Below are positions 34,899 to 44,827 of a DNA stretch of 64,000 nt, piece after piece. The DNA lies in contig NZ_CP083757.1 in assembly GCF_020149935.1 (NCBI RefSeq), positions 558,001 through 622,000 of the forward strand. The letters are read 5' to 3'. Under the pieces are notes generated by a model. That model was not told where the DNA came from. It searched no databases and saw nothing but the letters and a program-made list of their open reading frames with translations. Positions within the stretch are counted from its first letter, which is position 1; every line of letters starts with the position of its first letter. The DNA is from Marinilongibacter aquaticus. GTDB taxonomy: Bacteria; Bacteroidota; Bacteroidia; Cytophagales; Spirosomataceae. The translations under genes were made by a program, and so were the position numbers.

Positions 34899-35357
34899 AT
34901 GAAGAAAAACTACTTTTTAGCTTTTGGGCTAATTATTCTAGCCGCTTGTTCACCCGAAACGGAAGAAAAACAAGAGAAATTGCCTTTGGTGGGCTCATGG
35001 AAACTGCTTACGGGCACGCTCATTGAAGCGGGTGACACCCTCGTCACCGACTATACAGAAGGTCAAGAGTTTATTAAAATAATAAACGATACGCATTTTG
35101 CCTTTTTGAAACACGACTTAAACGGCGGACAAGACAGTACCGCGGCTTTTGTAGCCGGTGGCGGACCTTACGACTTGGAAGGAAGCACATATACCGAACA
35201 TTTGCAATATTGTAATTTCAGAGAATGGGAAAACAACAGTTTTGAATTTGAGGTCACGATCCAAGGCGATACAATGGTTTCGACTGGAATAGAAAAGATT
35301 GAAGAATTGGACGTAAATCGCCTGAACATTGAAAAATACGTACGTATAAAAGAATAA
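34899..35357 (+). CDS. Hypothetical lipoprotein, lipocalin-like
   Basis: A 152-residue lipoprotein (FGLIILAAC, Cys17) with an acidic linker and a beta-barrel-like domain that opens LPLVGSWKLLTG. Similar in plan to the protein at 27350. No catalytic motif. Confidence 0.75.
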   Translation: MKKNYFLAFGLIILAACSPETEEKQEKLPLVGSWKLLTGTLIEAGDTLVTDYTEGQEFIKIINDTHFAFLKHDLNGGQDSTAAFVAGGGPYDLEGSTYTEHLQYCNFREWENNSFEFEVTIQGDTMVSTGIEKIEELDVNRLNIEKYVRIKE

Positions 35358-35476
35358 TTGGCAAACCACATTTATACCCAATCGGGAATTCGATATTGCG
35401 TTTCATTGTTTCTTCAACAACAATCTTGCAGTTCCATTGGCCCAATCGGTGGAATTGCAATTTAAAATGAATAACA

Positions 35477-36100
35477 ATGGAAGATTTTTGGTTGAAGCGT
35501 TGGAACACACGTTACAGTAAAGAAGAATATGCTTTTGGAGAAGAGCCCAATGAGTTTTTAAAAGCCGAATTGCCCAAATACCCTTCAGCACATATTTTAT
35601 TTGCTGCCGAAGGAGAAGGACGCAATGCGGTGTTTGCGGCAAAACAAAACTGGGAAGTGGCTGCGTTCGACATCAGTGAAGAGGGTCGAAAAAAAGCTTT
35701 AAAATTGGCGGAAAAGCATCATGTATCCCTCGACTACCGCGTTGGCCAATTGCCCGAACTCGATTTCCAAGAAGCTTCTTTTGATGCCGTAGCTCTAATT
35801 TATGCCCATTTTCCTGCGGAAATTAAATCCAGCTACCATAAAATGCTTGGGAGTCTGCTGAAAGAAGGAGGATTGGTTTTCTTCGAGGCTTTCAGCAAGA
35901 AACATTTGGAATACCGTTTGAAAAATGAAAAAGTGGGCGGGCCAAAAGACTTGGCTTCTTTGTTTTCCATAGAAGAAATACAATCGGATTTCGAGGGCTT
36001 TGAAACAATATTATTGAAAGAAGAAGTAATCGAGCTGAACGAGGGGCTATATCATCAGGGTTTGGGCTCTGTGATACGATATATCGGCCGAAAAAAGTAG
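35477..36100 (+). CDS. Class I SAM-dependent methyltransferase (TehB-like)
   Basis: A 207-residue methyltransferase. The SAM pocket is [20 protein letters not shown] (motif I, about residues 40-59) followed by [30 protein letters not shown] at the start is typical of the TehB/thiopurine-like group. Substrate unknown; relatives confer tellurite or thiol resistance. Confidence 0.87.
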   Translation: MEDFWLKRWNTRYSKEEYAFGEEPNEFLKAELPKYPSAHILFAAEGEGRNAVFAAKQNWEVAAFDISEEGRKKALKLAEKHHVSLDYRVGQLPELDFQEASFDAVALIYAHFPAEIKSSYHKMLGSLLKEGGLVFFEAFSKKHLEYRLKNEKVGGPKDLASLFSIEEIQSDFEGFETILLKEEVIELNEGLYHQGLGSVIRYIGRKK

Positions 36101-36156
36101 TAAAGTCGAGGAGAAATTCATAATTTTGTGAGAATAATTAAATCCATTTTCTTCAC

Positions 36157-36549
36157 ATGACTCGATTTTTAAAAGAAATCTATTGGCTTCTGGCTGTATC
36201 GCTGTTTGCCTTATCCCTAGTCCTGCTCTTGCTGCAAGGGCGTGATACCGTAGATTTAATGCTTTATGATGCACATTACATTCTTCCCAAGAAGTTGGCC
36301 ATTATTTTTACCGAAGCGGGAATTTTCTTTCTAATTTATTTTTTCCGTGTATTTTCGACCAAATTCGAGAATAATTTCTCCAACTTTATTCTCCTACTGT
36401 CGGGCCTCACGCTCGCCTTGTTTATGGTTAAAATATTCTACTTGGCCACCGCAATGGGCATTCTCAATGTGATTTACAGTATCGAGATTTTGCTTATCCT
36501 TTTCGTGGTCTTTGTAGCCTTCAAAATGGGCAGTCGCCGTTTTCAATAG
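36157..36549 (+). CDS. Small membrane protein (hypothetical)
   Basis: A 130-residue protein of four hydrophobic helices (about residues 9-28, 46-66, 78-100 and 106-124) with a basic end. No family recognised. TAATTTTG at 36121-36128 is a probable -7 promoter element 28 bp upstream. The 3' end overlaps menD on the other strand by 7 bp. Confidence 0.7.
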   Translation: MTRFLKEIYWLLAVSLFALSLVLLLLQGRDTVDLMLYDAHYILPKKLAIIFTEAGIFFLIYFFRVFSTKFENNFSNFILLLSGLTLALFMVKIFYLATAMGILNVIYSIEILLILFVVFVAFKMGSRRFQ

Positions 36550-38207
36550 TTTAGCTTGAACAGCTCTTTGTATTCCTTTATATCCTTCTCGCTGTCTGTA
36601 AACACTTCCAAAAGAGCACTGTCGGCAGCTTGTTGGAAATTTCGGATTTCCGTTTCAATTTGAGCAAAATCCGTAATTTTCGTGTATTTCAGTCCTGCGG
36701 AATGAGCCGCAAATTCAGCGGTTTGGTTTTGCGTAGTCTTGAAATAGTCTGTATATGCCGCTTGTTTTCGAGGCCCATCTATCATGCCGAAGATAATTCC
36801 ACCGGCATTGTTCAACACTATTATTTTTAAATTTGCGGGTAAGTGATTGTTCCACATTGCATTCTTGTCGTACTGAAAAGACAAATCACCCAAAATACAG
36901 TATACCGTTCTGTCTGTTGCCAAAGCCTGCCCTACTGCAGTACTCAAACTGCCATCGATGCCACTTGTGCCTCGATTACAATATATTTTTGTTTCGTTGG
37001 GCAAAAACGCAGAAAGCAAATTCACGTAACGTACCGTCATGCTATTGCCCAAATGCAGCACTGCATCGGCCGGAATTTGCTGCACGAAACGGTAAAGAAA
37101 ATGTATATGCGAATAATGCGGGGCGGAAAGCTTTTCCAGCAAATGCGTTTTCCACTTTTCTTCCGCAGCTTGCCAAAGCGAAACGTACTTTGTTTCTGCA
37201 TAAGGATATTCGAGAAGCAGAAGAGCCTCGAAAAATGCTTTGGGATCAGAAACGATTTGATCACTAATGGAAAGAAAGGGATCGATTAGATCATTGCCGT
37301 TTTGAATGTGCCAATGTGTTTCAATCTGTGCATTTCGTAAAAAGAGCTTCAAGGGCTTTGAAATTATCGACATCCCCATCGACAACAAGAAATCGGGCAC
37401 AAAAGCCGCCTCTTCTTCTGGTAAATTTTTGAAGAGAATATCTTGTGTACGGATGAGCGAATCGACATTTGAAATGGAATCGCCAAGCAAAACAAAGCCA
37501 AATTTTTGGGCAAAGCGACGAGCAAGTTGGGCTAAATCCGGATCAAACTGTTGTCCTATCAGCAATATTCGTTTTGGTGCATTTCGCAAGATTTCCACAA
37601 ATTGTTCCTTTCTGTTGTGGGAAATACGGCTCGACGCCTGTTCCAATTTCACATTACGCCAAAACGAGAATTCAGGCTCAAGCTCATCGGGATAGAAAGG
37701 CTCTCGAATCGGGATATTCATGTGCACAGGACCACACGGAGCGATTTGAGCGAGATTAATCAATTCATTGCTGATACGTGCCGCAAAAGCATTCGACTCT
37801 TCGGAAAGGTCGGGTAGCCATTGGGCAAATTTCTTCACATGTTTCCCGTACACATTTTCCTGAAAAATGGTTTGTCCGTCGTATTGATTAATCCATTCGG
37901 CAGGCCGATCGGCAGTAAGAATCAACAGGGGAATCTGCAGAAAATAGGCTTCGGCTACAGCTGGGCCAAAATTGAGAGCGGCTGTGCCCGAGGTGCAAGT
38001 AAGGGCCACAATTTGACCCGATTCTTGGGCCAAGCCCAATGCAAAATAAGCCGCAGAACGTTCGTCGCTCACGCTGAAACATTCCAATTCGGAATGTGCA
38101 GTAAAAGCGATGGTCAGGGCCGCATTGCGGCTTCCTGGGCAAATGACAACTTTACGGATGCCTTTGTCTACACAAAGCTGGGCTAGCTGCTGAAAGCGTT
38201 TGATCAT
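36543..38207 (-). CDS. menD: 2-succinyl-5-enolpyruvyl-6-hydroxy-3-cyclohexene-1-carboxylate synthase (MenD)
   Basis: A 554-residue thiamine-diphosphate enzyme of menaquinone synthesis that joins isochorismate and 2-oxoglutarate. It starts with CVDKGIRKVVICPGSRNAAL, has the substrate loop CTSGTAALNFGPAVAEAYF, and the TPP-Mg motif begins at GDLSFQYDKNAMWNNH and ends in LNNAGG. I chose ATG 38207; an upstream ATG would extend into the terminator of rpoD. No other men gene is in the window. Confidence 0.95.
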   Translation of the reverse strand: MIKRFQQLAQLCVDKGIRKVVICPGSRNAALTIAFTAHSELECFSVSDERSAAYFALGLAQESGQIVALTCTSGTAALNFGPAVAEAYFLQIPLLILTADRPAEWINQYDGQTIFQENVYGKHVKKFAQWLPDLSEESNAFAARISNELINLAQIAPCGPVHMNIPIREPFYPDELEPEFSFWRNVKLEQASSRISHNRKEQFVEILRNAPKRILLIGQQFDPDLAQLARRFAQKFGFVLLGDSISNVDSLIRTQDILFKNLPEEEAAFVPDFLLSMGMSIISKPLKLFLRNAQIETHWHIQNGNDLIDPFLSISDQIVSDPKAFFEALLLLEYPYAETKYVSLWQAAEEKWKTHLLEKLSAPHYSHIHFLYRFVQQIPADAVLHLGNSMTVRYVNLLSAFLPNETKIYCNRGTSGIDGSLSTAVGQALATDRTVYCILGDLSFQYDKNAMWNNHLPANLKIIVLNNAGGIIFGMIDGPRKQAAYTDYFKTTQNQTAEFAAHSAGLKYTKITDFAQIETEIRNFQQAADSALLEVFTDSEKDIKEYKELFKLNY

Positions 38208-38212
38208 ATTGA

Positions 38213-38245
38213 AAAAATAAAAAAGGCACTTGAAACAAGTGCCTT
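38213..38245 (-). terminator. Rho-independent terminator of rpoD
   Basis: Read on the minus strand: AAGGCACTTG, loop TTT, CAAGTGCCTT, then a T-rich tail up to the menD start. It separates rpoD from menD, though read-through is possible. Confidence 0.85.
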
Positions 38246-38267
38246 CAAAATTAACCAATAAAATTTT

Positions 38268-39131
38268 TTAACCTAAATAGGCCTTTAAAGCTTTACTTCT
38301 TGAGGTTTGTCTGAGTCTTCGAATGGCCTTTTCTTTGATTTGGCGAACACGCTCACGCGTCAAATTAAATTTCTCACCAATCTCTTCCAATGTCATGGCT
38401 TGTTCACCATTAAGACCAAAATAATACATGATCACCTCGGCTTCACGTTGCGTCAGGGTCGACAAAGCACGAAGCACCTCTCTGCGAAGCGAGTCGTTCA
38501 TCAATTCCTGATCTGGCTTTTCTTCTGTATCATTCTCCAATACATCCAAAAGGCTGTTTTCTTCGCCCTGCACGAAAGGAGCATCCACAGATACGTGACG
38601 GCCCGAGATTTTCATAGTATCCACCACCTCGTTCGAAGTGATTTCCAAGACTTCTGCCAATTCTTCAGGAGAAGGCTCTCTCTCGAACTGTTGCTCCAAT
38701 TCTGAAAATTTCTTGGAGATTTTGTTCAAAGAACCTACCCTGTTCAATGGTAGACGCACAATTCTGGATTGTTCAGCCAATGCTTGAAGAATAGACTGAC
38801 GAATCCACCAAACCGCATAAGAAATAAATTTAAAGCCCCTTGTTTCATCGAATCGCTGAGCTGCTTTAATCAAGCCAAGATTCCCTTCATTGATCAAATC
38901 ACCGAGTGATAGACCTTGATTCTGGTATTGTTTTGCTACCGAAACCACAAAACGGAGGTTTGCTTTTGTTAGCCTTTCTAGAGACAGCTGATCACCTTCC
39001 CTGATTTTCTGAGCCAAAGTTACCTCTTCATCGGGTGTGAGGAGATCCACTTTTCCAATTTCTTGAAGATATTTGTCAAGCGATTGGCTCTCGCGGTTGG
39101 TAATCTGCTTACTGATCTTTAGTTGTCTCAT
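38268..39131 (-). CDS. rpoD: Primary RNA polymerase sigma factor (RpoD/SigA)
   Basis: A 287-residue sigma-70 factor. Region 2 ([20 protein letters not shown] through [20 protein letters not shown]) and region 4 ([40 protein letters not shown]) are complete; region 1.1 is missing, as is normal for Bacteroidota. It directs transcription from TAnnTTTG/TTTG promoters like those seen in this window. A terminator follows. Confidence 0.96.
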   Translation of the reverse strand: MRQLKISKQITNRESQSLDKYLQEIGKVDLLTPDEEVTLAQKIREGDQLSLERLTKANLRFVVSVAKQYQNQGLSLGDLINEGNLGLIKAAQRFDETRGFKFISYAVWWIRQSILQALAEQSRIVRLPLNRVGSLNKISKKFSELEQQFEREPSPEELAEVLEITSNEVVDTMKISGRHVSVDAPFVQGEENSLLDVLENDTEEKPDQELMNDSLRREVLRALSTLTQREAEVIMYYFGLNGEQAMTLEEIGEKFNLTRERVRQIKEKAIRRLRQTSRSKALKAYLG

Positions 39132-39193
39132 ATTGCTTTTAATTCAATCCGGATTTTGAAAGATATTTGCGTTAGGAATAAAACGAGCAATCT

Positions 39194-41362
39194 TTAATTT
39201 TCGTTCGCTTTCTGCTGATCGCCTTTGTTATTACTGCGTTCAGGACGAGGCAATAAGACTTTTCTCGACAGTCTGAATTTTCCTGTCTTCTTGTCTACCT
39301 CGGTGAGTTTTACTTGAATTTCTTCGCCTGTTTCCAACACACCATCCATTGAAGGCAAACGCTCCCAAGTGATCTCGGAAATGTGCAACAAACCTTCTTT
39401 ACCTGGCAAGAATTCACAGAAGGCTCCAAATGGCTGAATGGACTTCACTTTGGCGTCGTAAACGGTACCCACTTCGGGAACAGCTACAATGCCTTTGATT
39501 CTGTTTTTCGCCATTTCCATGCTCTTGTCGTTGGTGGCAAAAATCGACACCACGCCTTCGTTGCCTACCTCTTCAATATTGATTGTGGCACCCGATTCGC
39601 GTTGCATTTCTTGAATAATCTTACCGCCTGGTCCGATTACGGCACCGATAAACTCACGGTCAATTCGCATAGTGAAGGCTCTTGGAGCATTCGGCTTCAT
39701 GTCTTCGCGTGGTTTTTCAAGAGCACCTTTCATTTTGCCCAAAATGTGCAAACGGCCATCTTTGGCCTGATTCAAGGCTTGCTCAAGCACTTCAAAAGAC
39801 AAACCGTCTACTTTGATATCCATCTGACAAGCGACAATACCTTTTTCTGTACCAGTCACTTTGAAGTCCATGTCGCCCAAGTGATCTTCATCACCCAAAA
39901 TATCTGAAAGTACAGCCCATTTGCCTGTTTCAGAGTCACTGATCAAGCCCATAGCAATACCCGAAACTGGAGCAGCGATAGGAATACCCGCATCCATCAA
40001 AGAAAGACATCCTGCACAAACCGTAGCCATTGAAGATGAACCGTTCGATTCTAAAATATCAGAAACCACACGTATCGTGTACGGGTTGCTTTCTTCAGCT
40101 GGCATCACCTTTTTCAATGAACGCTGAGCCAAATTTCCGTGACCGATTTCACGACGGCTAGCCCCTCTGTTTGGCTTTACTTCTCCCGTTGAGAAACCCG
40201 GGAAATTGTAATGCAAATAGAATTTTGAATAACCAGAGTACATGGCTTGGTCGATCAACTGCTCGTCCAATTTTGTACCCACTGTGGTGGTAGAAAGCGA
40301 TTGCGTTTCACCACGGGTAAACAAAGCAGAACCATGAGCACCGGGTAGGTAATCCACTTCACATTCGATTGGACGAATTTCCGTCAACTGACGGCCATCC
40401 AAACGTTTTCTTTCTTCCAACACCAAATCTCTTGATGCTTTGTATTTGATATCTCCGAAATAGCGTTTCACCAAACCCATATCGGTTTCATCGTCTTCGT
40501 TTTCTTCGATTGGAGCCACAAATTTGTCAAGAATGGCTTGGTAGCCTTCTTTTCTTTCGGTTTTGTTGGCCGATCCTTTCGCACCCACGGCATACACTTC
40601 GTCGTAAAGCTCTTTGAACATGCGTTCTTTCAAGGCTTCGTCGTGTGTTTCGTGACTGTATTCTCTTTTCTCAGTAGCTCCTACGGCCGCCTCCAAGGCT
40701 TTTTGGCCAGCCACTTGAATTTTGATCGCTTCGTGTGCCACTTTCATGGCTTCGATCATTTCCAATTCAGATACCTCGTTGCATTCGCCTTCCACCATGT
40801 TCAGGTTATCGGCTGTACCCGCAACGATCAAATCCATATCGGCCTTTTCAATTTCACTCAAATCCGGGTTGATCACGTACTCGCCGTTGATTTTGGCTAC
40901 GCGAACTTCCGAAATCGGTCCGTTGAAAGGAATATCTGAAACCGAAATGGCCGCAGAAGCCGCAAGTGCTGCCAGAGCATCTGGAGCAACCTCGGGATCG
41001 GATGAGATCAAACTCACCATCACCTGCACATCGGCATGGAAATCTTCAGGGAAAATAGGGCGTAATGCTCTATCGATCAATCGAGAAATAAGGATTTCGT
41101 TATCCGAAAGTCTTCCTTCTCTTCTTTGAAAACTACCCGGTATTTTACCCGCAGCAGCAAATTTTTCTTGGTAATCTACAGAAAGAGGCAAGAAATCAAC
41201 TCCTTCTTTGGCTTCTTTAGCCGCTACCACAGTAGCTAGAAGCATGGCATTTCCACATCTCAAAACTATCGAGCCGTCTGCCTGACGAGCTAATTTTCCT
41301 GTTTCGATCGTGATGTCTTTACCACCCGGCATTTGGATGGTTTGGGTATGAATGTTAAACAT
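39194..41362 (-). CDS. pnp: Polynucleotide phosphorylase
   Basis: A 722-residue 3'-5' exoribonuclease: two RNase PH domains (first to about 210, second about 310-540), a KH domain with [16 protein letters not shown] and an S1 domain from about residue 620 ([20 protein letters not shown]). It degrades RNA by phosphorolysis and works in mRNA turnover. rpsO lies upstream on the same strand with a stem-loop between, the conserved rpsO-pnp order. Confidence 0.97.
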   Translation of the reverse strand: MFNIHTQTIQMPGGKDITIETGKLARQADGSIVLRCGNAMLLATVVAAKEAKEGVDFLPLSVDYQEKFAAAGKIPGSFQRREGRLSDNEILISRLIDRALRPIFPEDFHADVQVMVSLISSDPEVAPDALAALAASAAISVSDIPFNGPISEVRVAKINGEYVINPDLSEIEKADMDLIVAGTADNLNMVEGECNEVSELEMIEAMKVAHEAIKIQVAGQKALEAAVGATEKREYSHETHDEALKERMFKELYDEVYAVGAKGSANKTERKEGYQAILDKFVAPIEENEDDETDMGLVKRYFGDIKYKASRDLVLEERKRLDGRQLTEIRPIECEVDYLPGAHGSALFTRGETQSLSTTTVGTKLDEQLIDQAMYSGYSKFYLHYNFPGFSTGEVKPNRGASRREIGHGNLAQRSLKKVMPAEESNPYTIRVVSDILESNGSSSMATVCAGCLSLMDAGIPIAAPVSGIAMGLISDSETGKWAVLSDILGDEDHLGDMDFKVTGTEKGIVACQMDIKVDGLSFEVLEQALNQAKDGRLHILGKMKGALEKPREDMKPNAPRAFTMRIDREFIGAVIGPGGKIIQEMQRESGATINIEEVGNEGVVSIFATNDKSMEMAKNRIKGIVAVPEVGTVYDAKVKSIQPFGAFCEFLPGKEGLLHISEITWERLPSMDGVLETGEEIQVKLTEVDKKTGKFRLSRKVLLPRPERSNNKGDQQKANEN

Positions 41363-41452
41363 CTAGTAAAAAATTATGTCGCATTTTCCGCTTTTGATGC
41401 GACGAGTTTATCCTGTATTCCGCGGGGATAGTCTTTTGTTGTGTCATTAAAA

Positions 41453-41477
41453 TGGGGAACCCCAACGAGGTTCCCCA
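41453..41477 (-). terminator. Stem-loop between rpsO and pnp
   Basis: On the minus strand a 9-bp stem (41469-41477 with 41453-41461) precedes a short TTTTA. It sits where rpsO-pnp operons carry a weak terminator or RNase III-type hairpin. Confidence 0.7.
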
Positions 41478-41485
41478 CTTGTACC

Positions 41486-41761
41486 TTACTTACGAATTCC
41501 TAGTTCTGCGATAATGGCACGGTAACGATTGATGTCTTTCTTCTGAAGGTATTTCAGAAGGTTACGACGCTTACCTACCAGTTTCAACAAACCCAAACGC
41601 GTAGAATAATCTTTCTTGTGCGTTTTCAAGTGCTCAGTCAAATGAGCAATCCTGTAAGTGAATAATGCAATCTGCGATTCGGGCGAACCTGTATCGCCTA
41701 CATTTTTCTGGAAACCTTTATCCTTAAAGATTTCTTGTTTCTTCTCCGAAGTTAAATACAT
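41486..41761 (-). CDS. rpsO: 30S ribosomal protein S15
   Basis: A 91-residue S15 of normal length with the conserved [20 protein letters not shown] and [18 protein letters not shown] blocks. It binds 16S rRNA early in small-subunit assembly. Upstream of pnp. Confidence 0.97.
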   Translation of the reverse strand: MYLTSEKKQEIFKDKGFQKNVGDTGSPESQIALFTYRIAHLTEHLKTHKKDYSTRLGLLKLVGKRRNLLKYLQKKDINRYRAIIAELGIRK

Positions 41762-41801
41762 TGATCTTAACCTAGATTAAATGATAAAAATAAAACAACT
41801 G

Positions 41802-41809
41802 CAAAGGTA
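41802..41809 (-). promoter_or_regulatory. Probable -7 element of rpsO
   Basis: TACCTTTG on the minus strand matches the Bacteroidota -7 consensus, about 40 bp before the rpsO ATG. No good -33 element at the right spacing. Confidence 0.4.
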
Positions 41810-41820
41810 GAAATTATATT

Positions 41821-43311
41821 TCAATTCGTGACATCCATAATCTTTTTATTTCTTGGGAATAGCGACTTCAACCAATCCCAGAATCGCAGCAAATGGGCAT
41901 TGTCGAATACGCCTTGATCTTGCGTGGCTCTTTTCAGAAGCACGGCTCCGATACACAAAAGCACGAAATCCGGAATCCAAACCGCCACCAGCACGGGAAT
42001 GAACCCTTCCTTGGCATTTTTATCGGTCAGCTGCATCATCACATAATAGAAAATAAAGAAACTGATGGCAATAAGTACGGGCAAGCCGAATCCTCCTTTT
42101 TTGATGATCGAACCCAAAGACGCTCCAATCACAAACATGGCCAAACAGGCTACCGCATAGCTGAATTTATGCCAAAGCTCAAGATCGGCAGAATACATGT
42201 TTCTTTGCTTGCTACCCAAAATTATGGCCGAACTTTTGGCCTGCGATTTCAAACTGCTGATATTCGATTTGGCCATAGACCACACCTCCGAAGCCCTTTT
42301 GTCTTCTTTTTCGTCGTAGGCCTTAATTTTCTCATCTACCCAAGGCCCCTTGGCAATAATCACTTCTGTACTGTCTCCTGAAAGGCTATCCACCTCGAAT
42401 TTTGGAGGCAATTTTTTGAACTGGTACGTATGAATAGACTTCAAAGAAGTGAGCTGCACCTTGGCCTGTTTGGTCACTTCCTTCCCTATCGAATCCACCT
42501 GTACATTCAATTCCGAAATGTTCTTCATGTACTCGTGGTATTTGAACTGGTTTTCGTTTGTGCGTTTCATGCCAAATGAAGACAGGGAAAAAACCAGTCG
42601 GTTTTTTTTGAATGAATTCCGAAACATGGGGGTGTCGTTCAAAGAACCTGATTGCCGATTTTCTGAATAATTATGCCCATTGAACAGCTCAAAAACTAAA
42701 TAGTTGTTGTCGTAAATCGCGTACATTTTTCCCGAATCGGCGACTGTCACATTTCGGTTTCCGTTTCTCTGGCTGTGGTCGTAAATGATAATGTCTTTCA
42801 GTGTCTCATTGTCCTGAAACTTTTTCTTCACTTTAATGCTGTATCCAGGAAGCTCGCGGTAGAAAATACCCTCATCGATATTCAAAGCCACTTTTGTGGT
42901 GCGTACATCCCAAAGCATAGAATAACCCTTCAAATTGGCCCATGGCGTAACTGTATTGTTGAACCAAAACGAAAACATGGAAATCAGCACAGTAAGCACC
43001 AAAGTGGGCATTACGATTCGTCCCAAGGGAATACCCGCCGATTTCATGGCGGTGAGTTCTGTATGTTCGCCCAAATTCCCAAAGCTCATTAAAGAAGCCA
43101 AAAGCGTAGAAAGTGGAAGAGAGACGGGAACAGTAATGAGCGAGAAATAGCCAAAAAGCTGTGCAAACGTAAGATAACCGAGATCCTTTCCCACAAACTC
43201 GTCGAAATAGATCATCAAAAAACGAAGCAAGAAAATAAAGACCACCACGGCTGTGGTGAGCACAAATGGCCCAAGAAAAGTTTTGATGACCAGCTTGTCG
43301 ATTTTTTTCAT
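41821..43311 (-). CDS. LptF/LptG family permease
   Basis: A 496-residue membrane protein: DKLVIKTFLGPFVLTTAVVV is the usual first helix, six transmembrane helices in two groups of three frame a large periplasmic region (about residues 130-370). It is one of the two permease subunits of the LPS transport machine that pulls LPS from the inner membrane; sequence alone does not decide between LptF and LptG. An ATG two codons upstream is equally possible. Lies upstream of rpsO on the same strand. Confidence 0.9.
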   Translation of the reverse strand: MKKIDKLVIKTFLGPFVLTTAVVVFIFLLRFLMIYFDEFVGKDLGYLTFAQLFGYFSLITVPVSLPLSTLLASLMSFGNLGEHTELTAMKSAGIPLGRIVMPTLVLTVLISMFSFWFNNTVTPWANLKGYSMLWDVRTTKVALNIDEGIFYRELPGYSIKVKKKFQDNETLKDIIIYDHSQRNGNRNVTVADSGKMYAIYDNNYLVFELFNGHNYSENRQSGSLNDTPMFRNSFKKNRLVFSLSSFGMKRTNENQFKYHEYMKNISELNVQVDSIGKEVTKQAKVQLTSLKSIHTYQFKKLPPKFEVDSLSGDSTEVIIAKGPWVDEKIKAYDEKEDKRASEVWSMAKSNISSLKSQAKSSAIILGSKQRNMYSADLELWHKFSYAVACLAMFVIGASLGSIIKKGGFGLPVLIAISFFIFYYVMMQLTDKNAKEGFIPVLVAVWIPDFVLLCIGAVLLKRATQDQGVFDNAHLLRFWDWLKSLFPRNKKIMDVTN

Positions 43312-43383
43312 GCACATGAATTTTCACGCAAAAATCATTTTGTTTTTACGTAGACACAAGCCAAATCCGATTTTTAACCAATA

Positions 43384-43761
43384 TTAACCGCCAACTATCT
43401 CCTTCAGCTCATTGATGAGCCCATCCCAAAGGTCGCGTAGATCTTCCTCATCTTCGTTGTCCGAGACATCAATAATCTGGAGATAGGTTGCCCCATCGAG
43501 TTCACCTTGAATGAGCTTTAGCTCCAATGAATTGCCTTCGTCGTCGCCTTGAAAATCATACTTGGCCGACTTGTTGATCCGCTTCGAAACCGAAGCCGTG
43601 TGCACGCCACCGTCCCACTCGATGTTGTAATTGTGGTCTGAGTCGACGGATACGTTATTGGCAAACCATTGCTGCAGCCCCCCAGGTGTACTGATATAAT
43701 TGTAAAGCACTTTTGGCGAGGTCTTAAACGGGTACTCTTCTACAAATTTAAACTTTGACAT
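43384..43761 (-). CDS. START-like domain protein
   Basis: A 125-residue protein with the opening FKFVEEYPFKTSPKVLYNYI and QQWFANNV of a START/SRPBCC-like family that is almost confined to Bacteroidota. The last third is very acidic (DVSDNEDEEDLRDLWDGL). Function unknown. It lies upstream of the LptF/LptG gene on the same strand, 72 bp away. Confidence 0.83.
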   Translation of the reverse strand: MSKFKFVEEYPFKTSPKVLYNYISTPGGLQQWFANNVSVDSDHNYNIEWDGGVHTASVSKRINKSAKYDFQGDDEGNSLELKLIQGELDGATYLQIIDVSDNEDEEDLRDLWDGLINELKEIVGG

Positions 43762-43889
43762 AGTGCATAAAAATTATATGTCACTATTTAATTTTTTCAA
43801 ACGAAGAAAACAAGAAATGAAAGGAAAATAAAACGGCGGCTTTTAAGCCAAATCGGCTTTTTGAAGATCAAATACACCCGAATTTAAGC

Positions 43890-43936
43890 AAAAAAATAGG
43901 TCAATTTCTCAAAATTAAATCTTGAAAAATTGACCT
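43890..43936 (-). terminator. Rho-independent terminator of tRNA-Met
   Basis: Inverted repeat with 15-bp arms (43898-43912 and 43922-43936, one mismatch) and a 9-base loop. On the minus strand it is followed by ATTTTTTT, 29 bp after the tRNA end. Confidence 0.85.
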
Positions 43937-43965
43937 AAAACGCTCATTAAGAGCAATTTGCCTTG

Positions 43966-44039
43966 TAGCGGGGACGGGAATCGAACCCGTGACCTCCGGG
44001 TTATGAATCCGACGCTCTAACCATCTGAGCTACCCCGCC
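43966..44039 (-). tRNA. tRNA-Met (anticodon CAT)
   Basis: The 74-base minus-strand sequence folds as a cloverleaf: acceptor GGCGGGG with CCCCGCT, D arm GCTC...GAGC, anticodon loop TTCATAA, T arm with GGTTCGATTCC. The CCA end is not encoded. CAT could also be a tRNA-Ile2 with modified C34; the elongator Met form is more likely. Anticodon-stem position 31-39 is an A-C mismatch. Confidence 0.92.
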
Positions 44040-44054
44040 TCGATTACGAGGGCA

Positions 44055-44085
44055 CAAAGGTAAAAAGGTATTTCGTTTCTCCAAA
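44055..44085 (-). promoter_or_regulatory. Promoter of tRNA-Met
   Basis: On the minus strand: TTTG (44082-44085), a 19-bp spacer and TACCTTTG (44055-44062), ending 15 bp before the tRNA. A textbook Bacteroidota promoter. The remaining gap to 44362 is AT-rich and shows no gene. Confidence 0.75.
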
Positions 44086-44362
44086 AAGAAAGTTTTCAAA
44101 AATTTTCACAAAATAAAGAATGAGCGAAGCCAGAAAGGTCGAATTAAAAAGCGAACTGCTTCATTTTCATGCAGTAAGCCGACTCGTCAAACGAAAAAAA
44201 ATTGTGCAGTAGATAGATAGTATTGTAATGCAACAAGTATTTACATCTATATATTATTTATTTATTCGAAATATATTTTTCTTTGTCCACAATTATTCTT
44301 GCTTTGCACCCGAATTAGCCTTAATACCCGATCAAGTTTAATTCAATTGTTAAAAGAATAGA

Positions 44363-44827
44363 ATGGAAGAAAAAGCCAAAAAGATTGCCGAAGAGGTGAT
44401 CCGGCGAAAAACGAGGCCCATAGATGGCCTTGAAGAGATGCAAAATATTCTCCGCCAGACGAAATACTCTGAGCGTTACATACAGTTCTTAAATCTCGAA
44501 GAAGACCTGAACTTCTTGAAATATTCGAGCATTGCTATTGGGGCCGATTTTCTCGAATCCAACACCATTGACGAACTGATTACCAAAGAATTCGAATGTT
44601 TTCTGGCCTTCGAAAAAATCGTATACGAAGAAGGCTTTGAAGGTAAAGTTTTTTGTGCCCATTGTCAGAATGTAGGCCAAACAAACACGCGGAAAAAACT
44701 GAAATTCCAATTGCCTCCCATTCAAAAAGTAGAAGTGTGCAGCACCTGTCGCTCGGAAAAAATACACGATCTTTCTACAAAACAAGGGCAGAAAAAGCTG
44801 GCCAAGAGCCTGAAATACTCAAGATAG
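44363..44827 (+). CDS. Hypothetical protein with a zinc ribbon
   Basis: A 154-residue protein with a helical N-terminal half and a four-cysteine zinc ribbon in the C-terminal half: FCAHC (about residues 96-98) and CSTC (about 130-133). The end is basic (KKLAKSLKYSR). It could bind nucleic acid, but no family is recognised. Its end overlaps that of holA on the other strand by 9 bp. Confidence 0.7.
   Translation: MEEKAKKIAEEVIRRKTRPIDGLEEMQNILRQTKYSERYIQFLNLEEDLNFLKYSSIAIGADFLESNTIDELITKEFECFLAFEKIVYEEGFEGKVFCAHCQNVGQTNTRKKLKFQLPPIQKVEVCSTCRSEKIHDLSTKQGQKKLAKSLKYSR

Noticed and set aside
39383-39907. 174-codon plus-strand frame inside pnp, and similar long plus-strand frames inside rlmD (51646-52341) and the M43 gene (47442-48047)
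   Set aside because: All are mirror frames of strongly conserved genes on the minus strand and look like no known protein.
43898-43936. 15-bp inverted repeat considered as an insertion-sequence end
   Set aside because: It has a 9-base loop and a T tail on the minus strand just behind tRNA-Met, which fits a terminator; no transposase is nearby.
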